Assembly (NCBI GenBank): GCA_934096715.1
Contig: CAKOMQ010000024.1
Span: forward strand, 1 to 15,372
Length of the DNA stretch: 15,372 nt
Reading direction: 5' to 3'
Source: an uncultured Bacilli bacterium
Lineage (GTDB): Bacteria; Bacillota_I; Bacilli_A; RF39; UBA660
Part shown: positions 4,668-12,149 of the stretch, one piece after another
Layout of the letters: every line of letters begins with the position of its first letter
How positions within the stretch are numbered: position 1 is the stretch's first letter
Position numbers and translations under genes: made by a program
Notes under the pieces: generated by a model
What the model was told of the DNA's origin: nothing
What the model saw: the letters and a program-made list of their open reading frames with translations, nothing else
Database searches by the model: none

Positions 4668-6404
4668 CTACATTGCACGTTTAAACATTTTTTCTAAATC
4701 ATAAATACTAAATTTTATTATAGTAGGTCTTCCATGAGGACAGTTATAAGGATTATCACAGTTAGTTAAATTATTTAATAACTCTTCCATTTGAATATGT
4801 GATATATGGTCGTTAGCTTTAATGGCCATTTTACAAGCAAGAGTTATAGCGACATGTTCTCTAAACTTAACTATATCAAATTCCTTCATAGTTATAACTA
4901 AGTCAACTATTTTTCTTATTTGGTCTTCTTCATAACCTTCTTTTAACCAAAATGGATGACTTTTTATAACAATAGTATTTATGCCAAATTCTTCTACTTT
5001 AAATCCCATATTAGTAAGTATATCCATCTTCTCTTTTAAAGTAACATAGTCACTACTAGATAGTTCAATCGTAATTGGAATTAACATACTAATAGTATGA
5101 ACATCCTCATTCTTTAAAGCATTTAAATACTTTTCATAATTAACTCTTTCTTGAGCAGCATGCTGGTCAATTAGATAGACACCTTCATCATTTTCAGCAA
5201 CTATGTATGTACCATGACATAATCCAACTGGATACAATACTAAACTTTTTATTTGTTCATTCTTATTAATTATAGTTTTCTCTTTTAAATCCATTTCTGT
5301 TTGAACAAAAGAATTATTTAGATGTTTTTCTATAGTAGGTTCTTCTTTATTATAAGTATTTTCTATATATTTAGGTTCTTTATCATAACTATTTAATTCA
5401 GGTATAGCATCTGGGATTAATAATTCTTTGTATAAAGCATCTTTAATAGTATTATAAATTAATGTACATAGATTATTTATTTTACTTATTTTAATATCTT
5501 GTTTAGTAGGATGAATATTAACATCTTGAAGGGTTGGGTCTATTTCTATATTAAGAACTACTACTGGATATTTATCAACAGGTTTATAAGTATAATAAGC
5601 ATCATTTATAGCTTTATTAACATCTATATTTCGAACTACTCGACCATTAACAATTGTTATCATATGGTTACGATTAGATTTAAGTATCTCTGGTTTACAA
5701 ATATAGCCACTTATTTCTGCATCATCATCTATACCATATACTTTGATCATTTTACTAGAAATACTACTACCATATATCTCATGAATAGTTTTAAGTAAAT
5801 CTTTACTACCAGTAGTTCTCACTACTACATTAGAATTATTTGTAAGAGTAAAACTAATATCTGGTTTAGATAAAGCTAATTTTTCAATAAAATTCACAAT
5901 ACTTGATAGTTCACTATTTTCACTTTTTAAATACTTAAGTCTAGCAGGTGTATTATAAAAAATATTTTCAACTTCTATTTTAGTACCAATTCTAGCATCA
6001 CTTAAACCAGTTTCAAGAATATTACCACCCTTTATTTTTACAAAAGTACCAGCCATACCTTTACTAGTTGTAAGAGTAACTTCAGAAACTGATGCAATAC
6101 TTGGTAGTGCTTCACCTCTAAAACCTAAAGTACTAATAAAATACAAATCATCATCTTTATAGATTTTACTAGTAGCATGACTTTTAAAGCATAGTAGACT
6201 ATCTTCCTTATCCATACCAATACCATTATCTATAACAGTAATTTTTTCTAATCCACCCTTAATTAATTCTACTTTAATATTAGTACTTTTAGCATCTATA
6301 CTATTTTCAACTAATTCTTTTACAATACTTGAACATTTTTCTATTACTTCACCAGCTGCTATCTTATTAGCTAGATTTTCACTCATTTCTCTTATAACAC
6401 TCAT
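4668..6404 (-). CDS. mutL: DNA mismatch repair protein MutL (endonuclease type)
   Basis: MutL couples mismatch recognition by MutS to strand nicking and excision. The 578-residue protein has the N-terminal GHKL ATPase: LANKIAAGEVIEK, E33/N34 in KELVENSIDA, VIDNGIGM near 57-64 and TLGFRGEAL near 92-100. A transducer domain with NGRVVRN and VNIHPTKQDIK follows. The C-terminal dimerisation domain carries the metal-dependent nicking motif DQHAAQERVNYE (D413 to E424) and CPHGRPT at 555-561, together with ACKMAIKAND. These mark the methyl-independent, latent-endonuclease MutL of bacteria without MutH. The usual RPxS after AAGEVIE is replaced by KCSS, a minor variation. The start codon overlaps the yqeH stop by four bases (ATGA). 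No mutS is adjacent, unlike the common mutS-mutL pair. Confidence 0.97.
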   Translation of the reverse strand: MSVIREMSENLANKIAAGEVIEKCSSIVKELVENSIDAKSTNIKVELIKGGLEKITVIDNGIGMDKEDSLLCFKSHATSKIYKDDDLYFISTLGFRGEALPSIASVSEVTLTTSKGMAGTFVKIKGGNILETGLSDARIGTKIEVENIFYNTPARLKYLKSENSELSSIVNFIEKLALSKPDISFTLTNNSNVVVRTTGSKDLLKTIHEIYGSSISSKMIKVYGIDDDAEISGYICKPEILKSNRNHMITIVNGRVVRNIDVNKAINDAYYTYKPVDKYPVVVLNIEIDPTLQDVNIHPTKQDIKISKINNLCTLIYNTIKDALYKELLIPDAIPELNSYDKEPKYIENTYNKEEPTIEKHLNNSFVQTEMDLKEKTIINKNEQIKSLVLYPVGLCHGTYIVAENDEGVYLIDQHAAQERVNYEKYLNALKNEDVHTISMLIPITIELSSSDYVTLKEKMDILTNMGFKVEEFGINTIVIKSHPFWLKEGYEEDQIRKIVDLVITMKEFDIVKFREHVAITLACKMAIKANDHISHIQMEELLNNLTNCDNPYNCPHGRPTIIKFSIYDLEKMFKRAM

Positions 6405-7285
6405 TTTCCACCTATTATAGACTTTCTAATAACTAGTTCTTTATTGGACATAACTTTAGTATTATTCTTTATATATATAAATCCAATACCTGGTAAGATA
6501 ATATCTTTATATCCATTTAAATCATAACTATTAAATAAGTTTTCATTATTCTTTTTAGTAACAACTTTATATTTTCCATTTATATATAAAGTTAATCCAA
6601 CACAAGAATCTATATCTAATATATAATCTTTTATAAGTAATCTAATTCCTGGTTTATTCTTAATTAACTTATAATTAATATTATCTAAAGAATCTGTATT
6701 AACTATTAAACCAGGAGTGTCATAAATAGTATAATCTAAGTAATCTAATTTAATAAAATCTAAAGTAGTATTATTAAATTTACTAGTAGTAAGAGATGTA
6801 TCTAATAATTTATTTATTAAAGTAGATTTACCACTAGAAGTTAATCCTGCAAAAGTAACATATTTTTTCTCTTCTATATAATCAATTATTTTATTTAAGT
6901 TATCTTTATATAAACCACTTATTAAAATTATATCTTCAATATTATATGATTTTTTAATATTATCTTCTAAATGATGAAGATTAGTATTATTAGGTAGAAG
7001 ATCTATTTTATTTATAACTAATATTTTCTTAGTAGTAATACTTTTATATATTTTAATAGATTCATCTAAATTAATAAGATCAGTTATTAAAAATGTATAG
7101 TAATTAAGAAGATTTATTTTTTTTATTATTAAATCATTATTCATATTAGTAACATCACTACTCTTACCATAGTGAATAGTTTTAAAACAACGCATACAAT
7201 AATCTTTATTTATATTAGGAGTATATCCAGGTAGATTTAAGTCTTTGTCTTGTAAAGTTACTCCACATCCTATACATTTTTTCAT
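6401..7285 (-). CDS. yqeH: Ribosome biogenesis GTPase YqeH
   Basis: YqeH is a circularly permuted GTPase needed for assembly of the 30S subunit. The 294-residue protein has an N-terminal zinc finger (C4, C7, C30, C33) and then the GTPase motifs in permuted order: G4 NKID at 92-95, the G1 P-loop GLTSSGKS at 147-154, and G3 DTPG at 189-192. This order is diagnostic of the family. The C-terminal part after about 210 is shorter than in Bacillus subtilis YqeH (366 residues), which fits a trimmed genome. The gene overlaps yqeG upstream and mutL downstream by four bases each (ATGA), so all three are translationally coupled. The yqeG-yqeH pairing is conserved in Bacilli, but the following mutL is not the usual neighbour. 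Confidence 0.95.
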   Translation of the reverse strand: MKKCIGCGVTLQDKDLNLPGYTPNINKDYCMRCFKTIHYGKSSDVTNMNNDLIIKKINLLNYYTFLITDLINLDESIKIYKSITTKKILVINKIDLLPNNTNLHHLEDNIKKSYNIEDIILISGLYKDNLNKIIDYIEEKKYVTFAGLTSSGKSTLINKLLDTSLTTSKFNNTTLDFIKLDYLDYTIYDTPGLIVNTDSLDNINYKLIKNKPGIRLLIKDYILDIDSCVGLTLYINGKYKVVTKKNNENLFNSYDLNGYKDIILPGIGFIYIKNNTKVMSNKELVIRKSIIGGK

Positions 7286-7797
7286 ACTTCACTTCCCTTA
7301 ACATCTATTCCTTTTTTGCTTAGCTTTTTAATTATTTTTTTTTCTAACATACGATTAAATCTAGTCTTAAGTGGTTCATTAGGACTTATTGGATTAACTA
7401 AAATACTTGTAAGTCCTAGTCTATTAGCGCCATATATATCAGTAATTAATTGATCTCCTATACATGCTATTTCTTGATCTTTAAAACCATATAAATTCAT
7501 TATTTTAATATATTTTTTCTTCATAGGTTTCATACTACTATAAGATGAATCTACGTTCAATTTTTCTTTAAATGGTCTTACTCGATCTTTTTTATTATTG
7601 CTAATAATTATTAATTTAAAATCTTTACTTAATTCATAAAATAATTCTTTTATTTTTTTATCTGGTTCATTCTTTTCATAACTACAGATAGTGTTATCTA
7701 AATCAAATAATAAACACTTGATACCTATTTTTTTTAATTTGTTATAATCTATTGTAAATACATTTTCATAGTACATATCTGGAACAAAATTATTCAT
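7282..7797 (-). CDS. yqeG: YqeG family HAD-type phosphatase
   Basis: This is a 171-residue haloacid-dehalogenase superfamily protein of the IIIA type, the family that includes YqeG next to yqeH in Bacilli. Motif I is LLFDLDNT with D32 and D34 as nucleophile and acid/base. Motif II is IIISNN with S66. A lysine near KPMKKK (90-95) supplies motif III, and GDQLITD (D115, D120) binds Mg. The in vivo substrate is not established; the family has been linked to phosphatidylglycerophosphate phosphatase-like enzymes in other lineages, so that is one possibility. AAGG lies nine bases before the ATG at 7797. The gene starts 17 bases after polC with no terminator between and overlaps yqeH. Confidence 0.92.
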   Translation of the reverse strand: MNNFVPDMYYENVFTIDYNKLKKIGIKCLLFDLDNTICSYEKNEPDKKIKELFYELSKDFKLIIISNNKKDRVRPFKEKLNVDSSYSSMKPMKKKYIKIMNLYGFKDQEIACIGDQLITDIYGANRLGLTSILVNPISPNEPLKTRFNRMLEKKIIKKLSKKGIDVKGSEV

Positions 7798-7814
7798 CTT
7801 ATCACACCTTTATA

Positions 7815-10800
7815 TTAGAATAAACTTAATTGAGCACTCTCTGGTAAATTATTAAATACCCCTAGCTCTCTTAACTTTTGAATTGTTGTTTGATTAACTC
7901 TTCCCCTTGTTTGGAAGTCTTCAATACAGTAAAATGGCTTTTTTTCTCTTTCTTTAACTATTTGATTAGCAACAGCATCTCCTAGGCCATCTAATGTTCT
8001 AAAAGGAGAAATTAATGTCTTACCATCTTCTGCAATTATATAATTTTTAGCATCACTTTTATCAATATCTATATTACCAAATTTAAATCCCCTAGCAGTT
8101 GCTTCTAGAGCCAATTTTAATGTTTCTAAAACACTTAATTCTTTGTTAGTAGCTTCATGTCCTTTAGCAACTATTTCACTCATACGAGCTTTAATCGCAT
8201 CATATCCTTTAACCATTGCTTCTAAATCAAAATCAGTAAATCTAGTAGAGAAATAAGAAGCATAATATTCAGCAGGTTTATGTACTTTAAACCATGCAAT
8301 ACGGAAAGCACTCATAACATATGCAGCCGCATGAGCTTTAGGGAACATGTATTTAATTTTTTGACATGCTCCAATATACCAATCTGGTATACCAGCTTCT
8401 TTCATTGTTTCTACATGTCCTGCCCATGTTTCAGGATCTTTACTAGCTTTTCCTTTACGGACAAATTCCATTATCTTAAATGCTTTTAAAGGTTCCATAC
8501 CATTTTGAATTAAATATACCATGATGTCATCACGACAACCAATAACTTCTTTAAATGGTACAATATTCTTACGAATTAATTCTTGAGCGTTACCAAGCCA
8601 AACATCGGTTCCATGTGATAGACCAGATATTTTAATAAGTTCCGAGAAAGTTGTTGGTTTAGTATCTTTAAGCATTCCAATTGTAAATGGTGTACCAAAT
8701 TCGGGAACTCCTAGTGTACCTGTATCATTTAAGATTTGTTCACGAGTTACTCCAAGTGGTTTAGGAGATAAGAATATACCCATAGTTTCTTTATCATCGA
8801 ATGGTACTGTTTTAACATCCATTCCTGTTAAGTCTTGAAGCATTCTTAATTGAGTTGGATCAGTATGTCCAAGAATATCTAGTTTTAAAACATCTTGATC
8901 AATTGCATGATAATCAAAGTGTGTAGTTCTCCATGTTGCATCCATATCTTCAGCAGGATATTGATATGGAGTAAAATCAAATACATCCATATAACCAGGA
9001 ATAACTACTATACCACCTGGGTGTTGTCCAGTAGTTCTTTTAACTCCAGTACAACCCATTGCGATACGTTCAACTTCAATATTACGCATAGAAATATTAA
9101 ACTTTTCACAATAGCCTCTAACAAAACCAAAAGCAGTTTTATCAGCAACCGTACCAATTGTACCAGCACGATAAACATTATCCACTCCAAATAGTACTTT
9201 AGTATATTCATGAGCTGCAGCTTGATTTAAATCAGAAAAGTTAAGATCTATATCAGGTACTTTATCAGCATTAAATCCTAAGAAAGTTGCAAATGGCATA
9301 TCTTCTCCATCTTTAATCATTTTAGTACCACATTTAGGACAATCTCTATCAGGAAGATCAAATCCTATACCATAATTAATTGCTAAATCTATTCCATCAT
9401 CATCTTTGAAGATACTATGTTTACATTTAGGACATCTATAATGACTAGGTAATGGATTAACCTCAGTTATACCCATCATTGTAGCTACAAAAGATGAACC
9501 AACACTACCACGAGATCCAACTAAAAATCCATCATCATTACTTTTCTTAACAAGTTTTTGAGCAATTAAATATATAACATCAAACCCACCACCAATAATA
9601 CCTTTTAATTCTTGTTCAATACGATTACTTATTAATTCTGGAAGTGGATCCCCATATAGTTCATAAGCCTTATCATAAACCATATTCTTAACTATTTCTT
9701 TAGAATTTTCAATTACCGGAGAGAATGGTACTCCACCCGTTTCAATTATTACTTCAATAATTTCACATTTATCTGCTATTTTATTTGGATTATCTATAAC
9801 TATTTCATGTCTCATTTTTTCATCGACAAATGAGAATGCATCTAACATCTCACTAGTTGTATAAAAATGCATATCTGGTGGAGTTAGCCCTGCACGATTA
9901 AGTGGATGAAGTTTACCATTAGTCTTTTGAGCAATTATGATATCACGATATATTTTATCTTCTTTCTTTAAATGATGAACATCTCCAGTTGCGCAAATCA
10001 TTACTCCTGCGTCATTTGCTACTCTTATAATCTTAGATAAATGAGCAAGTATATCAGCCATAGAATTTATACGATTATCATCAGTATTAATTAAATATGA
10101 GTAACACTCCGGTGGTTGAACTTCTATATAATCATAATATTGCATCATCTTAGCTAGTTCTTCATCTTCTTTAGTAAAAGCTTCATTAAATATTTCTCCA
10201 TTAACACATCCACTACCAAATAGTAAACCTTCACGATACTCATCAAGTATATTTCTAGGTAGTTTAGGATCACTATTCTTATATAGATAATCTGTATTAG
10301 CAAAACTAGTTAGTTTAAATAAGTTTTTTAAGCCCACTTTATTAGTAGCAATAACACTCATATGAAATGGTCTTGCAAACTTAATTAATTCTTCCATATC
10401 TACTTCATTATATAATCTAGTTGTAGTTTCTATATTACGAGAATCTAGAGTTTTACACATTTTATAAAATCCAATTGCAGTTCCTTCACTATCATAATCT
10501 CCCCTGTGGTGTTCTGATTCATCCCAAGGAACTTCTAACATTTTAACTAATGTAGATAATTTATGATTACGCCAACCAGGATAAAGCATACGAGCAATAC
10601 TCATAGTATCTACAACAGTATTTTTAAATTCTCCAAAGTTATATTTATTATAAGCAGCTTCAATAAATCCAATATCAAATTTAGCATTATGAGCAACCAT
10701 AGGTAAATCCCCTGCCCAATCAATAAATCTTTTAGTAACATTTTCTTCAGTATCTTTATCTTCTAACATTTCATCTGTTATGTTAGTTAATTCAACAATT

Positions 10801-12149
10801 TTTTTAGGAAGTGGTCTAAAAGGATTAATTAATTCATCAAATCGATCAGTTATAACACCATTTTTTATTTTAACGGCTCCAATTTCAATCATTTGATCAT
10901 GATAAGGAGTAAAACCAGTTGTTTCAGTATCGAATACAACATATTCTTGATCAAGTAAATGATAATCTTTTAAGTTATAAATAATATCATTAGTATTATT
11001 AACAATACTCATCTCACTACCATATAAAACTTTAAATTTATCTTTTTCATCTTCAATTCCTTTATTCATATCGGTAACAGCATGATATAAATCTGGATAT
11101 GCTTGAAGACAGTTATGATCGGTTACGGCAACAGCTTTATGCCCAAGTTTTCGGGCAAATTTAACAAGTTCTTTAGCGTCCACTACTCCGTCCATTTGAC
11201 TCATTTTAGTGTGAACATGTAACTCGACTCTTTTTTCTTCTTCGTTATCTTCTATATTACTATCTTTACTTTTAATAATTTCAATGTTTTTAGCATCCAA
11301 TACGATTTGATGAAGATAATTATCCATTTCTGTATTTCCTTGAATTCTTAGCCATGTACCATTTTTTATTTTCTTAACAGGTTTAAATTCATCTGGATCA
11401 AATTTAACACATTTAACTAAGAAAGAATCTGTATAGTCACTTACCTTTATATTAGCAATATAAACAGTTGCTTTTTGTCCTTTCCTTTCTAGTGTTTCAA
11501 CACCAAAAACAAAACCTTCAATAATAACATTTTTTTCTTCTCCCATGATGTTTCTTATTTCTGTTACTTTTCCATCACGATGAAAACCTACTAAAATGTT
11601 ATCATTTTTTTCGCTAGTTTCTTTTACTTCCTTCTTTAATACTTTAGATTCATCAATTTCCTTTTTAACATCATTAACTAAATCATCATCAAGTATTACT
11701 TCTAAATTAAGACTTTTAATAAAATACTTATTTAAAAATTCATTTAATTCACTAGTTCGATATTCTAAGTTATTTTTCTCATTTAGACTAGAAACATTAA
11801 AATATAAGGTATCATCTTCTAATTTAGTTAAGGATCCAATTAAACCCATAAGGGATGGATGTTCAAACACAAGTATCTCTAAATATTTGTTAACATACTT
11901 AATTATATCTTTATTATCTTGATTAGTATAATTTAGAGTAACCATACATTCATCAACACCATTTATTTTATTTTCACAAGATTTTAATAGACTATCTACT
12001 ACATCTATATCAAGAATATTATCTAACTTAATATGAACATTATAATTTTTATTTTTCTTAGAATATACTACTTTTAGAATATCAGCATTATTAAAATCAT
12101 TGGTTATATCAAATTTTATACTGTCAAAAAATCTCTTTAATTCATCCAT
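7815..12149 (-). CDS. polC: DNA polymerase III alpha subunit, Gram-positive type (PolC)
   Basis: PolC is the main replicative polymerase of low-GC Gram-positive bacteria and carries its own 3'-5' proofreading. The 1444-residue protein is of normal length. Domains in order: an N-terminal region (1-200); an OB fold (about 205-295, with NVIIEGFVFGVETLERKGQ); a PHP domain starting HVHTKMSQMDG (H311, H313); an inserted DnaQ-like exonuclease (DTETTGF from D407, later AHNAKFDIGF and HRGDYDSEG); the rest of PHP; a zinc-binding pair of CPKC motifs; the palm with VPDIDLNFS (D966 and D968); and the HhH and C-terminal region ending in LPESAQLSLF. The C-terminal QLSLF fits a beta-clamp binding motif. It overlaps dnaE by eight bases, and GAGG lies six bases before the start, within dnaE. 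Confidence 0.98.
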   Translation of the reverse strand: MDELKRFFDSIKFDITNDFNNADILKVVYSKKNKNYNVHIKLDNILDIDVVDSLLKSCENKINGVDECMVTLNYTNQDNKDIIKYVNKYLEILVFEHPSLMGLIGSLTKLEDDTLYFNVSSLNEKNNLEYRTSELNEFLNKYFIKSLNLEVILDDDLVNDVKKEIDESKVLKKEVKETSEKNDNILVGFHRDGKVTEIRNIMGEEKNVIIEGFVFGVETLERKGQKATVYIANIKVSDYTDSFLVKCVKFDPDEFKPVKKIKNGTWLRIQGNTEMDNYLHQIVLDAKNIEIIKSKDSNIEDNEEEKRVELHVHTKMSQMDGVVDAKELVKFARKLGHKAVAVTDHNCLQAYPDLYHAVTDMNKGIEDEKDKFKVLYGSEMSIVNNTNDIIYNLKDYHLLDQEYVVFDTETTGFTPYHDQMIEIGAVKIKNGVITDRFDELINPFRPLPKKIVELTNITDEMLEDKDTEENVTKRFIDWAGDLPMVAHNAKFDIGFIEAAYNKYNFGEFKNTVVDTMSIARMLYPGWRNHKLSTLVKMLEVPWDESEHHRGDYDSEGTAIGFYKMCKTLDSRNIETTTRLYNEVDMEELIKFARPFHMSVIATNKVGLKNLFKLTSFANTDYLYKNSDPKLPRNILDEYREGLLFGSGCVNGEIFNEAFTKEDEELAKMMQYYDYIEVQPPECYSYLINTDDNRINSMADILAHLSKIIRVANDAGVMICATGDVHHLKKEDKIYRDIIIAQKTNGKLHPLNRAGLTPPDMHFYTTSEMLDAFSFVDEKMRHEIVIDNPNKIADKCEIIEVIIETGGVPFSPVIENSKEIVKNMVYDKAYELYGDPLPELISNRIEQELKGIIGGGFDVIYLIAQKLVKKSNDDGFLVGSRGSVGSSFVATMMGITEVNPLPSHYRCPKCKHSIFKDDDGIDLAINYGIGFDLPDRDCPKCGTKMIKDGEDMPFATFLGFNADKVPDIDLNFSDLNQAAAHEYTKVLFGVDNVYRAGTIGTVADKTAFGFVRGYCEKFNISMRNIEVERIAMGCTGVKRTTGQHPGGIVVIPGYMDVFDFTPYQYPAEDMDATWRTTHFDYHAIDQDVLKLDILGHTDPTQLRMLQDLTGMDVKTVPFDDKETMGIFLSPKPLGVTREQILNDTGTLGVPEFGTPFTIGMLKDTKPTTFSELIKISGLSHGTDVWLGNAQELIRKNIVPFKEVIGCRDDIMVYLIQNGMEPLKAFKIMEFVRKGKASKDPETWAGHVETMKEAGIPDWYIGACQKIKYMFPKAHAAAYVMSAFRIAWFKVHKPAEYYASYFSTRFTDFDLEAMVKGYDAIKARMSEIVAKGHEATNKELSVLETLKLALEATARGFKFGNIDIDKSDAKNYIIAEDGKTLISPFRTLDGLGDAVANQIVKEREKKPFYCIEDFQTRGRVNQTTIQKLRELGVFNNLPESAQLSLF

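Noticed and set aside
5499..5798. Plus-strand ORF of 99 codons
   Set aside because: It is antisense to the conserved MutL middle region, and its composition is that of a shadow frame.
8280..8489. Plus-strand ORF of 69 codons
   Set aside because: It is antisense to polC with no start signal.
8895..9211. Plus-strand ORF of 99 codons and minus-strand ORF of 67 codons
   Set aside because: Both are alternative frames of the conserved PolC palm region.
11596..11922. Plus-strand ORF of 108 codons
   Set aside because: It is antisense to the PolC N-terminal region and has no ribosome binding site or domain.
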